In this document: positions 37,434-47,534 of the stretch, piece after piece | Layout: the number at the start of each line of letters is the position of its first letter | How positions within the stretch are numbered: position 1 is the stretch's first letter | Assembly: GCA_949878745.1 (NCBI GenBank) | Contig: CATLBH010000006.1 | Location: 1 to 64,000 of the forward strand | Reading direction: 5' to 3' | From: an uncultured Ruminiclostridium sp. | GTDB lineage: Bacteria; Bacillota; Clostridia; Oscillospirales; Ruminococcaceae | Length of the DNA stretch: 64,000 nt | Notes under the pieces: generated by a model | Databases searched by the model: none | Seen by the model: only the letters and a program-made list of their open reading frames with translations | What the model was told of the DNA's origin: nothing | Translations under genes and position numbers: made by a program

Positions 37434-38600
37434 ATGGTAATAGGTATAAAAAATTCCCTAAAGCTTGCGGGAATTGCGATAATGTCATTTTGCGCGGTTT
37501 TTGTCTGCAATTTATTTTTAAATTTTAATTTGGATCTTGTACGGATCGAAAGCGAGCTGACCGCCGAGTACCAGACTATATTTTACGACGCCGTAACGGC
37601 TACGGGAAAAGTAGTAGCTTCCCTCAGCGGCGGATGCCTTCTTCTGACCTCGGTTGTTATGCTGATTTTTTACATAAAACAGTATATACATTCACACTCC
37701 AAGGAATTGGGAATTTTAAAGGCGTTGGGATACTCCAATTTGAAAATCGCTAAAGAGTTTTGGATATTTGGAATAAGCGTTTTTATGGGCGCTATAATCG
37801 GGTATTTCTCCTCCTTTCTGCTTATGCCCATGTTTTATGAAAAGCAGAATCAGGAAGGTATTCTGCCCGAAATAAGCATAAATTTTAATCTGATTCTGTT
37901 TTTGCTTCTGGTGATATTGCCTTCTATAACGTTCGCTTTTTTATCGGTGGCTTTTGCGTTTGTAAAATTGAAAAGACCTGTTATAAAGCTGCTTAAAGAA
38001 ATACCCGACATCAAAATAAAAAAATTTACCGATAAAAATACTCGGTCAAAAAAAGAGGCTTCTTTTCTGACCGAGCTTAGAAAAGCTACTTTAAAGAGCA
38101 AAAAAACGCTCGTGTTTCTTATCGCCTTCGCTTCATTCTGCTTCTCTTCAATGATGCAGATGTCTTTCAGTATGGACGAATTGGCGAGCGAAATGTTCGC
38201 GGTGATGATATTTATGATAGGAGTTGTTTTATCCTTCACTACCCTTTTTCTGGGAATTTCCACCGTAATAAGCGCCAACGGAAAAACGATCGCCATGCTT
38301 AAGGTGGAGGGTTACAGTACAGGACAGTGTGAAAAAGCTATTTTCGGAGGATACCGCCCGATAGCTTACATAGGATTCGCAATAGGCACCGCGTATCAAT
38401 ACGTTCTTCTTAAAATAATGGTCGAAGTCGTATTTGCGGACTTTGGGGAAACGGTCGATATTCCGGAGTACGGCTTCGATATTAAAGCCTTTATTATTTG
38501 CCTTATCGCTTTCGCTTTACTGTATGAAATCGTAATGAGATATTGCAGCGGGAAAATAAGAAAATGCCCCATAAAGCAGGTAATGGAAAGCGGAGAATAA
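37434..38600 (+). CDS. FtsX-like ABC transporter permease
   Basis: Multi-TM; HSKELGILKALGYSN; C-term CPIKQVMESGE. Confidence 0.85.
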   Translation: MVIGIKNSLKLAGIAIMSFCAVFVCNLFLNFNLDLVRIESELTAEYQTIFYDAVTATGKVVASLSGGCLLLTSVVMLIFYIKQYIHSHSKELGILKALGYSNLKIAKEFWIFGISVFMGAIIGYFSSFLLMPMFYEKQNQEGILPEISINFNLILFLLLVILPSITFAFLSVAFAFVKLKRPVIKLLKEIPDIKIKKFTDKNTRSKKEASFLTELRKATLKSKKTLVFLIAFASFCFSSMMQMSFSMDELASEMFAVMIFMIGVVLSFTTLFLGISTVISANGKTIAMLKVEGYSTGQCEKAIFGGYRPIAYIGFAIGTAYQYVLLKIMVEVVFADFGETVDIPEYGFDIKAFIICLIAFALLYEIVMRYCSGKIRKCPIKQVMESGE

Positions 38601-38623
38601 TCGTTTTTATAAAACTTTTTCTT

Positions 38624-38795
38624 AGAACTTGTTCTCATAGGAGGGGACACGGATTTTCGCACATAATTTTTCCGAAAACAAGGAAAAATTATGCAGGCGG
38701 GCAGCTTAAGCGATAAGCCCGTCAAGAAATTTTGACGCAGTTAGCGGGAAAATTTGCCGAAAAGACGTGTGCTCATCCTATGAGAACAGTTTCTT
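38624..38795. repeat. Family A repeat, copy A2
   Basis: TAGAACTTGTTCTCATAGG...CCTATGAGAACAGTTTCTTA. Confidence 0.9.
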
Positions 38796-39717
38796 ATTTG
38801 TTATTCTTTTCGCCGGGCTTTATCCGCGCCTTTATTCTCCCGATTTTCTTTATTTCCCTCCTGCGCTTCAGCATTGCGGCAAAGTCATGAACCCGAAGAA
38901 TATCGTTTATTTCCGCCCCCACAAATAAAATTATCATGCAAATATAAAGCCAGAGCAAAAAGAAAACGATCGCCGCAAGACTTCCGTATATGTTGGAGCG
39001 GCTCGCAAACATATCCATATAAAGGGAATACAGCGCCGAAAAGCCTACCCAGCCCACCGCGCTAACCACCGCGCCCGGAAGCTCGTTTCTGAACTTCGTT
39101 TTCCTTTCGGGTATGACGGTATATAAAAACATAAAAAATACCATTAAAAACCCGAAGCTCACCAGCCACCTTATTATCCTGACCGCGTTGGCGAGAGAGC
39201 CTAACGCGGGGACATACGTCATCAGCAGATTAAGTATCATATTGCCGAAAACCATAAGGAGCAAAACCACGACAAGCGCCGCTATGAAACCAACGGTATA
39301 AAACACCGCCGTCGCCCTCAGTTGAATATAACCGCGTTTTTCCGTAGTCTTATATACGGAGTTAAGACCGTAGATTATTCCCAGCACGCCCTTTGAACAG
39401 GACCATAAGGCGGCAATGGTGGTAATTGAAATAAGCGCGCCGGAACCCGTCTCCCCCGCCTCTCTCAATATTCCTTTAAGCAGCTCGCCTATAAGGGGGG
39501 AAAAAACTTCCATGGTCCAGCTTTCGATATTTTCGCCGCTGAAAAAAGGTATATATTTCAGCAGATTAAGAAACAGCATTAAAAAAGGAAAAATCGAAAT
39601 AAAGATGAAGAACGCCGACTGTGCGGCATAGGCGGAAAGATTATCCGAATCAAAGCGCCTTGAGATACGCTCTGTTGCGTAAACAAGCGTACCTATAACC
39701 TTTTTCGGCTTTTGCAT
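38794..39717 (-). CDS. YihY/BrkB-family inner membrane protein
   Basis: DNLSAYAAQSAFFIFISIFPFLMLFLNLL; PGAVVSAVGWVGFSALYSLYM. Confidence 0.9.
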   Translation of the reverse strand: MQKPKKVIGTLVYATERISRRFDSDNLSAYAAQSAFFIFISIFPFLMLFLNLLKYIPFFSGENIESWTMEVFSPLIGELLKGILREAGETGSGALISITTIAALWSCSKGVLGIIYGLNSVYKTTEKRGYIQLRATAVFYTVGFIAALVVVLLLMVFGNMILNLLMTYVPALGSLANAVRIIRWLVSFGFLMVFFMFLYTVIPERKTKFRNELPGAVVSAVGWVGFSALYSLYMDMFASRSNIYGSLAAIVFFLLWLYICMIILFVGAEINDILRVHDFAAMLKRRREIKKIGRIKARIKPGEKNNK

Positions 39718-39735
39718 CGGATACCTCCCTTCTTA

Positions 39736-40755
39736 TTATTTATAACGGTAAAGCGAAATTTTTTCAAAGCCGTCAAGGAGCTCCTCCGAAAGGCTGAACG
39801 CCGCTTCAACGCCCTTTGCCACACATTCGAGAGGATTGTCGGCCAGATAACACGGAGCGCCTATCTTACTTTGTATATATTTATCCAAGCCCTTAAGCAG
39901 TGCGCCGCCGCCCGTCAGAACAATTCCGTTCGCCAAAATGTCTCCCACCAGCTCCGGCGGAGTGCGCTCCAGCACCGAACGTATCCCTGCGGTGATCTCT
40001 TCCACGTGATCGATAAGCGCTTCGTACAAATCCATCTCGTTAATCTCAACGCTTTCGGGAAGTCCCCTGAGCAGGTTGCGCCCCTTTACCGTCATTTTCA
40101 CGCCGGCGTCGGGCTCGAATACGTTGGCAAGGTGGATCTTAGCCTGTTCCGCAGTCTTTTCGCCTATAACAAGCTTGTATTTTGAAGAAATATACTTTAT
40201 TATCGACTCGTCAAATCTTGTTCCCGCGAGCTTTATGGAAGTATCCTTTACTATTCCGTTAAACGAAGTTATGGCGATATCGGTTGTTCCGCCTCCTATA
40301 TCAACTACCATAGCGCCCTTCGCCTGTGAAATATCAACTCCCGCGCCCAGAAGGGCGGCTATGGGCTCCTTTATTATAAAAACTTTTCTTGCCCCCGCCG
40401 AAAGCGCCGCTTCGATTACCGCACGGTTCTCCACATCGGTAATAAGCGAGGGAACGCATAGAATTATACGGGGCTTTAGCATCATACTGCTGCTTACTTT
40501 TTTTATAAAAGCGGAAACCATCGCCTCGGTAGTGATATTATCGGAAATAACGCCGTCCTTAAGAGGCTTCACCGCTATTATATATTCTGGAGTCCTGCCT
40601 ATCATTTTATATGCTTCTGAGCCTACCGCAAGAACCTTTTGCTTTTTTTTATCGTAAGCCACCACGCTCGGCTCATTGACTACTATTCCCTTCCCCCCTA
40701 TGGTTATGATTGTATTGGCCGTTCCAAGATCTATCCCTACGTCCACCGATGACAT
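39736..40755 (-). CDS. MreB/Mbl-family rod-shape protein
   Basis: VDVGIDLGTANTIITIGGKGIVVNEPSVVAYD; VVDIGGGTTDIAI; GIVLTGGGALLKGLD. Confidence 0.92.
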   Translation of the reverse strand: MSSVDVGIDLGTANTIITIGGKGIVVNEPSVVAYDKKKQKVLAVGSEAYKMIGRTPEYIIAVKPLKDGVISDNITTEAMVSAFIKKVSSSMMLKPRIILCVPSLITDVENRAVIEAALSAGARKVFIIKEPIAALLGAGVDISQAKGAMVVDIGGGTTDIAITSFNGIVKDTSIKLAGTRFDESIIKYISSKYKLVIGEKTAEQAKIHLANVFEPDAGVKMTVKGRNLLRGLPESVEINEMDLYEALIDHVEEITAGIRSVLERTPPELVGDILANGIVLTGGGALLKGLDKYIQSKIGAPCYLADNPLECVAKGVEAAFSLSEELLDGFEKISLYRYK

Positions 40756-40793
40756 AACGCCACTTCCTTTCAGTTGTTTCCGCTTTTATTTTT

Positions 40794-41148
40794 TAGAAAC
40801 TGTTCCATCAGGGATTGGCGCACGTCTATTCGGCATATTTTGCCGCTGACTTGCGTTTTGTCATTTGCTTTGTTGTCGGCGCATCCTTGCGCCGACTTTG
40901 GGCAAATTACTAATACTAATCCCTCTTTAAACTGTTGGATTAGTGTTTCGGAGGCAATCCCTTTTTATACCAATCCCTTTTTTTAACTGACGAAATACAC
41001 ACAGTTTAAAAAGGGATTGGTATAACACATCGTGCGTTAAAAATCCTTGACTGGCTTATCGCGTAAGCTGCCCGCCTGCGGATTTTTGCCTTGCCATCAA
41101 CAAAATATGCTCGAAAATCCCGCACACCATTCCTATTGGAACAATTTA
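40794..41148. repeat. Family A repeat copy A3, interrupted by a nested double-hairpin element
   Basis: TAGAAACTGTTCCAT...GCGCACGTCTATTCGGCATATTTTGCCGCTGACT... and ...CCTATTGGAACAATTTA match A1/A2 reverse complement. Confidence 0.8.
40914..41022 (+). mobile_element. Double-hairpin MITE-like element, 109-bp copy
   Basis: TACTAATCCC...GGGATTGGTA with TAA direct repeats at 40911-40913 and 41023-41025. Confidence 0.85.
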
Positions 41149-42539
41149 TTATTATTTTCCTTTAAATATATTATAAGCTCGTCATGTGTATTCAAACACT
41201 TTTCCTCAATCACGGCGTTAAGCAAAAAATCAAGCGCTTTACCTATGTCGGCTCCCTTGTATCCCATCTTTACAATATCGTTTCCGTTTACCTCAAGGTT
41301 CTTTAAAGAAAAACACTCTTTTTCCTTCAATATATTTTCCGCCGTGCTTTTCGCTTGGTTATAAACGGGAATACGGTTCATTGCCACCCTCGCCTTAGCG
41401 TAATCGTCGGCTATATGAACCTTAAGAAGATCAAAATACCCTTCTTCGCCGAATCTCATAAGATGTTTCTTTATCATTATCGGGTCGTCATTCATTACCA
41501 TATCGTGACGCTCTACCAAAAAAAGGGTCTTTTTAATCGTTGCGCCGTCATAGCGCAGCTTCTCCATGGTTTTTCGGCAAATATCTCCGCTAACGGAAGC
41601 GTGACCCTTAAAATGCCCCTCGCCGTTATAGAATTTATAACAAAACGGCTTTCCCAGATCGTGAAAAAGCATAGCGAGCCTTAAATAAGGTATCGGCTCA
41701 ATTCCGCATAAAGCGGCTATGGTATGCTCCCACACATCGCGGTCGTGATAATGTGTATGCTGCTCAAAACCGACGCATTTATTTATTTCCGGAATAATTA
41801 CCGAAAAAACATCGCTGTATTCTCTGAGCACCGAGGCTAAATATTCCGCGTTTCCGCAAAGAATTCTTGTAAGCTCGGAGCTTAACCTTTCGGGGGATAT
41901 TTCCTTCAGAAGGTTCTTTTTTTTATGAATCGCGCTTTTGGTACCGCTTTCGGGAAGAAATCCGTACAACGCCATAAAACGCAATCCGCGCATTATCCTA
42001 AGAGCGTCCTCCTCAAACCGTTTTTCGGCGTCGCCCACACAGCGAAGCTCCATTGTTTCAATGTCGCCGATACCGTTGTAAGGATCGATGATCGCTCCGT
42101 CCCGTGAGCAGGCTATGGCGTTTACGGTAAAATCCCGCCGCTTCAAATCCTCCTCAAGGCTTCGGGTAAAACTTACGTTTTCGGGGTGTCGAAAGTCCTT
42201 ATATTCCCCGTCGGTACGAAAAGCGGTGATTTCTACGGTGCCACGCTCCGAGATAACGGTTACGGTACCGTGTTTTATTCCCGTTTCCAGGATCTTCATA
42301 CCCTCGAATACCCGCTTTATTTCCTCCGGCCCGGCGGAGGTGGTAACGTCGTAATCGGAAACCGAAAGCCCCATAAGAGGATTGCGCACGCAGCCGCCTA
42401 TGCCGTAAGCCTTATAGCCCGCGTCTTCAAGCCTTTTTAATATTTCTTCCACAAATTTCGGAAGCCTGATTTTTTTTATCATTCCTGTTCTCTGAAAAAG
42501 TGCGCCGATGCCTGACCCGTTTTCGGGGGACATTGACAT
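41133..42539 (-). CDS. cca: CCA tRNA nucleotidyltransferase with HD domain
   Basis: AYGIGGCVRNPLMGLSVSDYDVTTSA; RDFTVNAIACS; HDLGKP; start may instead be 42482 (MIKKIRLPKF). Confidence 0.9.
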   Translation of the reverse strand: MSMSPENGSGIGALFQRTGMIKKIRLPKFVEEILKRLEDAGYKAYGIGGCVRNPLMGLSVSDYDVTTSAGPEEIKRVFEGMKILETGIKHGTVTVISERGTVEITAFRTDGEYKDFRHPENVSFTRSLEEDLKRRDFTVNAIACSRDGAIIDPYNGIGDIETMELRCVGDAEKRFEEDALRIMRGLRFMALYGFLPESGTKSAIHKKKNLLKEISPERLSSELTRILCGNAEYLASVLREYSDVFSVIIPEINKCVGFEQHTHYHDRDVWEHTIAALCGIEPIPYLRLAMLFHDLGKPFCYKFYNGEGHFKGHASVSGDICRKTMEKLRYDGATIKKTLFLVERHDMVMNDDPIMIKKHLMRFGEEGYFDLLKVHIADDYAKARVAMNRIPVYNQAKSTAENILKEKECFSLKNLEVNGNDIVKMGYKGADIGKALDFLLNAVIEEKCLNTHDELIIYLKENNNKLFQ

Positions 42540-42540
42540 T

Positions 42541-43812
42541 TTATCTTAATTTTTCTGCAATCTCGTTTGCTTTTCCGTATATTTCTGAAGGCTGTTCGCC
42601 AATATAGTATTCCCCGTTTTCGAAAAGAATCCTACCGCCTACCATTGTCAGCTTGACGTTGCTCTTGCTCCCGCTGTACACAAGATTTTTTCCTATATTG
42701 TTAAGAGGCTGCATATTCGGCTGTTCAAGGTCAATTAAAACAAGGTCGGCTTTTTTTCCTTCTTTAAGGCAGTCACACTCCGTTAATCCCATAGCGAGAG
42801 CTCCTCCCTTAACCGCCATTTGCAATACACTGTCGGCGTCGCAGGCGGAAGCGTCCTTTTCCCGCAGCTTTTGCAGTCCCGTGGTCAGAAACATCTCTCT
42901 GAACATATCAAGACAGTTGTTGCTGGCCGCGCCGTCGGTGCCTATGGCCAGATTTACCCCTTTTTCCGCCATACGGCATATGGGAGCGATACCGCTGGCC
43001 AGCTTGGTGTTGGAAGCGGGGTTTGTAACGGCCCACATACCGTGGCGCTTAAAAATATCCATATCGTTATCGTCAAAATATACACAGTGGAACCCGCCGC
43101 CGCCGTAATTAAGCATTCCCAGCTCTTCAAACAGCGCCGTGGGGCTCATTCCGTGGCGCTCCCTGCACTCGGCGGTTTCCTTTTCGGTTTCGCTGTTATG
43201 AGTATAAATCGGCTCTTTCAGGCTTTGCGACAGTTTAGCCATTTCCTTCATAAGATCAAGCGTAGCCGTGTATTCCGCGTGAAAGCCCAATTGATAGGAT
43301 ATAAGCTCATTGTATTTTCCGTGGGCAAATTTAAGATATTCCTTGTGTACGCGTTCCGCGCTTACGGGGTCGCCGCTTACGGAACCGCAAAGTACGAGCC
43401 TGAAGCCCGTATCCGCCGCCGCGGCGGCAATCGCGTCCGCAAAAAAGTACATATCTAAGCAGGAGGTGATACCGCTGCTCAGATATTCCATTATTCCAAG
43501 CTTGGTAAGCAGATACACGTCGTCGGGGGTCAGCTTGTCCTCGCGGGGGAAAACACGCTCGAAAAGCCACTCCTGCAAAGGAAGGTCGTCCGCGTATGAA
43601 CGCAGGAATGTCATGGCGGAATGCGTATGCGCGTTTTTGAAGCCCGGGATTATCAAATTGCCCCCACAGTTTATTTCCCTGTCAAAAGAGCCTTCTTTTT
43701 TTTCTTCACCCACATAGCTTATTTTATCCCCGTGGGTGTGAAGTTCTCCCTTGATTATCGAACAGTCTTTTTCGGCTGTCATTATTCTCGCGTTATAAAA
43801 TCTTGTTTTCAT
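42541..43812 (-). CDS. mtaD: Amidohydrolase, MTA/SAH deaminase-like
   Basis: IIPGFKNAHTHSAMTFLRSYADDLPLQEWLFERVFPRE; THNSETEKE; GTDGAASNNCLDMF. Confidence 0.85.
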   Translation of the reverse strand: MKTRFYNARIMTAEKDCSIIKGELHTHGDKISYVGEEKKEGSFDREINCGGNLIIPGFKNAHTHSAMTFLRSYADDLPLQEWLFERVFPREDKLTPDDVYLLTKLGIMEYLSSGITSCLDMYFFADAIAAAAADTGFRLVLCGSVSGDPVSAERVHKEYLKFAHGKYNELISYQLGFHAEYTATLDLMKEMAKLSQSLKEPIYTHNSETEKETAECRERHGMSPTALFEELGMLNYGGGGFHCVYFDDNDMDIFKRHGMWAVTNPASNTKLASGIAPICRMAEKGVNLAIGTDGAASNNCLDMFREMFLTTGLQKLREKDASACDADSVLQMAVKGGALAMGLTECDCLKEGKKADLVLIDLEQPNMQPLNNIGKNLVYSGSKSNVKLTMVGGRILFENGEYYIGEQPSEIYGKANEIAEKLR

Positions 43813-43829
43813 GGCCGATTTCCTTTCAC

Positions 43830-44909
43830 TTATTTTCCAAATAATTTACAAAGACTTTCCTTGTAAGGTGCGCGGCAAATACCTTTTTCGGTAACTATGG
43901 CGGTAATCAGCTCACCGTCGGTAACGTCAAAAGCGGGATTGTAACACTTTACGCCTATGGGAACAATAGGCTTTTCAAAATACAAGGCGCTTATTTCCTC
44001 TTCTCCCCGCTCCTCTATAACGATATCCTCGCCGGTGGGGCAATCAAAATCTATCGTGGAGGAAGGGCAAAACACGTAAAATGGTATCCCATAGTGCTTC
44101 GCCAGAACGGCGACTCCGCTCGTCCCCACCTTATTGGCCGTATCCCCGTTGGCGGCAACTCGGTCGCAGCCGACAAAACAAGCGTTGATTTTTCCCTGCT
44201 TCATAACTATGCTCGCCATATTGTCGCAGATAACGGTAACGTCAATTCCCGCGCGGTTAAGCTCGTAAGAGGTAAGCCTTGCCCCCTGCATAAGCGGACG
44301 TGTCTCGTCAGAATAAACGTGAAACTCATAGCCGCGCTCTTTTCCCAAAAACAAAGAGCCAAGCCCCGTACCGTAACGCGATGTTGCCAAAGGACCCGCG
44401 TTGCAGTGGGTAAGTATTCCGTCTCCGCTTTTTACCAAGGATAAACCGTATTCGGCTATTTTAGAGCACATCTCCGAGTCCTCGCTCTGAATAAGGCGGC
44501 TTTCTCTTATACAAATCCCGGCGATTTCCGAAAGACCTTTTCCCGCGTTCATTAAAGCGGTTTTTTCCACTCTGTCCGTCATTCGCGACAAATTTACGGC
44601 GGTAGGACGGGCGGAATCAAGATAACACTTTGCTTTGTGAATCTCTTCAAAAAACTTTTCTTCCGACAGATTAGGAATAAGAGAGAGCCTTTTCGCTTCA
44701 ACGGCCATGGCGAACCCCGCGCATATTCCGATAGCCGGAGCCCCTCTCACCTGTAAAGCGCTTATTGCACGGTAAAAATCGTCAATACCCTTAAGCTCCG
44801 AATACATTTCTTTATTTGGCAGCTCGGTCTGATCTAAAATAACCACGCTGTCTTCCTTTTCCGTCAAACGAACATTTTCGAAAAAATCCTCTTTTTTATC
44901 ATTGATCAC
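43830..44909 (-). CDS. mtnA: S-methyl-5-thioribose-1-phosphate isomerase
   Basis: [68 protein letters not shown]. Confidence 0.92.
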   Translation of the reverse strand: MINDKKEDFFENVRLTEKEDSVVILDQTELPNKEMYSELKGIDDFYRAISALQVRGAPAIGICAGFAMAVEAKRLSLIPNLSEEKFFEEIHKAKCYLDSARPTAVNLSRMTDRVEKTALMNAGKGLSEIAGICIRESRLIQSEDSEMCSKIAEYGLSLVKSGDGILTHCNAGPLATSRYGTGLGSLFLGKERGYEFHVYSDETRPLMQGARLTSYELNRAGIDVTVICDNMASIVMKQGKINACFVGCDRVAANGDTANKVGTSGVAVLAKHYGIPFYVFCPSSTIDFDCPTGEDIVIEERGEEEISALYFEKPIVPIGVKCYNPAFDVTDGELITAIVTEKGICRAPYKESLCKLFGK

Positions 44910-45766
44910 TTGTCAAGTCCCTCATGATAAATATTAACGACGGAAGCTCTTATAAGCTTTTTAAACAAAGGCGCCGCTTTATCCGCCGCTTCGATCACTT
45001 CCTTGTGAGTAAGGGGCGTATCTGTCAGACCGCAGCCCAGATTCGCCACGCAGCTTATTCCCACGATCTTCATCCCCGCGTGATTGGCGGCAATCGCTTC
45101 GCAGGCGGTGCTCATTCCTATAGCGTCCGCTCCCAGCATACGGCACATTTTTACCTCGGAGGGTGATTCGAAGTTGGGACCCGTAAGCTGTATATAAACT
45201 CCTTCCCGAAGCTTTATTTTAAGCTCCTCGGCGGTTTTTTTGACAATTCCGCGAAGCTTTTTGCTGTATATCTCGCTCATATCGGGAAAACGGGTTCCCA
45301 AAGAGTCGATGTTCGGACCTATAAGCGGGCTCGGTACAAAATCGGATATCTGATCGGTTATAAGCATAAAATCTCCCGCCGAAAAATCGGGATTTGCCGC
45401 GCCGGAGGCGTTTGTAAGAAACAGCGCTTCCGCTCCCATTTTTCGCATAAGCCTTGTGGGAAGCACCACGTCGCTCATATTATAGCCCTCGTAATAGTGA
45501 ACCCTGCCCTGCATTATCACCATGGGAACATCTTCTATATATCCGAAAACGAAACGCCCCTTGTGTCCCGGAACGGTAGACAAAGGGAACCCCTCTATCT
45601 CATTGTAATTCAAAGAAGCCTTGACTTCGATCTCGTCGGCAAGCGCTCCCAAGCCCGAACCCAGTATCAGGGCGACGGCGGGTTTGAAATCCACTTTGCT
45701 CTTAAAGCTGTCAAAACAAATTTCAAGCTTTTCTTCCGGAGTCATACAAATGTTGTTTTGTGTCAT
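44906..45766 (-). CDS. punA: Purine nucleoside phosphorylase
   Basis: [59 protein letters not shown]. Confidence 0.92.
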   Translation of the reverse strand: MTQNNICMTPEEKLEICFDSFKSKVDFKPAVALILGSGLGALADEIEVKASLNYNEIEGFPLSTVPGHKGRFVFGYIEDVPMVIMQGRVHYYEGYNMSDVVLPTRLMRKMGAEALFLTNASGAANPDFSAGDFMLITDQISDFVPSPLIGPNIDSLGTRFPDMSEIYSKKLRGIVKKTAEELKIKLREGVYIQLTGPNFESPSEVKMCRMLGADAIGMSTACEAIAANHAGMKIVGISCVANLGCGLTDTPLTHKEVIEAADKAAPLFKKLIRASVVNIYHEGLDK

Positions 45767-45797
45767 ATCAAAAAACCATCCTTTCAAAGCTGTTATT

Positions 45798-47531
45798 TTA
45801 CCGTATTTTTTTGCAATCCGATCTTATTACCTCAAGACCTTCTCGTCCGGCAATTTCCTTAAGCTCACTCTTATGCTCGTACATTTTTTTGTCCGCAAGC
45901 TTTTGTATCTCGCGCAGCGTAAGGTACTGATCCGACGAACCGCCCATGTAAAACTCAGTGCCGTAGGCAATTTGCAGTAAAAATCTGTGGGATTCATCGG
46001 AATTGTACTCATCGATGGCCGCCTCAAATTTCAATATTGCCTCGTTGCACCGCTTAAAAGCGTTTTCGCAGCAAATCACCGCCACAAATTCGTCTCCTCC
46101 GGTGCGGTATACGTCGCCTATGCTTCCGAAGCACTTGTTTATCATTGCCGATCCGTCCGTTATCAGCTTGTCCCCCATTTCATGGCCAAGAGTGTCGTTT
46201 ACGGTTTTCAGGTTGTTTATATCGAATTGCACTATTCCTATTGAATCGTAATTTACCTTTACCACCTCAAGGTGATTAAGCTTCTTTTTGAACGCGGCGA
46301 TATTTCCCACGCCCGTCAGTCCGTCGGTAAAGGCAATCTTGCCCATTGTTTCCGCCTCTCCGCTAAGCTCAAGTGCCTTTGAAAAAACGCGTATTCCGAT
46401 AACAAGCACCGATATAACAAAAAACAGGCAGGTTAAAACAAACGGTATGGGTACGGAGCCGCCCGAACCGATAACAATCTGCGCCGCAATCCCCCCGAGA
46501 AAAATTAAATATATCGCCGTAAAGGCAAAATCCGAGCTTCTTTTTTCGTTCTTTTTATGAAAATCAAATATAAGCGCGCCTAAAATCAGCAGAAGCTGAA
46601 TCGGCATTAATATATCAGATATAATTTTAGTACGGTAAATATCCGCCGCTCCCGATATTCCGAGAGCATAAAACGCCGCCGTAACAACGGCCTGAATTAC
46701 CGCCGCCGCCTGTAATATCCTGTCCGAAACGCGGTGCTTTGTATTGTACGCGAAAAAGAGAATGAGCGGCATTATCATAGTGACGTAAGCGAGATTTTTT
46801 ATAATATACAAGGCGTCAGCGCCGACTATTTCCAGCGCGGAAAGCGAAGTGCTCCCCGAAAGGGAATAAACCGAAGCCAGCACGGCGAAAGCCCCGGCGT
46901 AATGCACTCCGTTAAGCGACGCCACCCTTCCGAACGCGAAATAAAACATAATCAGTATTATTCCCGCGCAAAACATCGCGATACACAAAACTATACCCAA
47001 AAGATCGTTTCTGAATACGGTATTGATAATTTCGTCCGAATTTCCTAACAGAACGTTTCTTATTCCGCACTGTTCGTTTTCGTAAATAAGGGTTACGTCA
47101 ATTCTGACAACATCGCTTTCGGAAATATCACCGAGACTTGTAAAATGAAACTGCGGCGACGGCGCGTCAATTGAAAAAAGCGATTTTTCCATCAGATAAA
47201 AGTGCTCGTCGGTGGAATATACGAGTTTATCGTTAACAAACACCCGAGTATCCGCAAAGGAATTTTTAAAAGCAATATAAACGTTTTTGTAATCCTCTTT
47301 CGCCGTATGAAATAAGGAATATTTGTTATTAAAAACAATAGCGGAAATCTGAGAACGGTTTTCCGTGTCGATTTCAACGCCTTTTTCGCTTGTCCATTTG
47401 ACGTTTAAACCCGACGCGTTTTCAAAAATCATATGCGGTGAAAAGAATATATTGTAACCGCAGGCGAAAACAAACGCCGCGGCAACAATTACAAATATTA
47501 CGGCCAATACGGGCGATCTGTATTTTCTCAT
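45798..47531 (-). CDS. Membrane diguanylate cyclase (GGDEF) with extracytoplasmic sensor and 7TM-like region
   Basis: DGLTGVGNIAAFKKKL...YRTGGDEFVAVI; multi-TM. Confidence 0.88.
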   Translation of the reverse strand: MRKYRSPVLAVIFVIVAAAFVFACGYNIFFSPHMIFENASGLNVKWTSEKGVEIDTENRSQISAIVFNNKYSLFHTAKEDYKNVYIAFKNSFADTRVFVNDKLVYSTDEHFYLMEKSLFSIDAPSPQFHFTSLGDISESDVVRIDVTLIYENEQCGIRNVLLGNSDEIINTVFRNDLLGIVLCIAMFCAGIILIMFYFAFGRVASLNGVHYAGAFAVLASVYSLSGSTSLSALEIVGADALYIIKNLAYVTMIMPLILFFAYNTKHRVSDRILQAAAVIQAVVTAAFYALGISGAADIYRTKIISDILMPIQLLLILGALIFDFHKKNEKRSSDFAFTAIYLIFLGGIAAQIVIGSGGSVPIPFVLTCLFFVISVLVIGIRVFSKALELSGEAETMGKIAFTDGLTGVGNIAAFKKKLNHLEVVKVNYDSIGIVQFDINNLKTVNDTLGHEMGDKLITDGSAMINKCFGSIGDVYRTGGDEFVAVICCENAFKRCNEAILKFEAAIDEYNSDESHRFLLQIAYGTEFYMGGSSDQYLTLREIQKLADKKMYEHKSELKEIAGREGLEVIRSDCKKIR

Positions 47532-47534
47532 GAT

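Noticed and set aside
45798-47531. GGDEF gene as a CBASS-like signalling locus
   Set aside because: Canonical GGDEF diguanylate cyclase with membrane sensor; no adjacent effector
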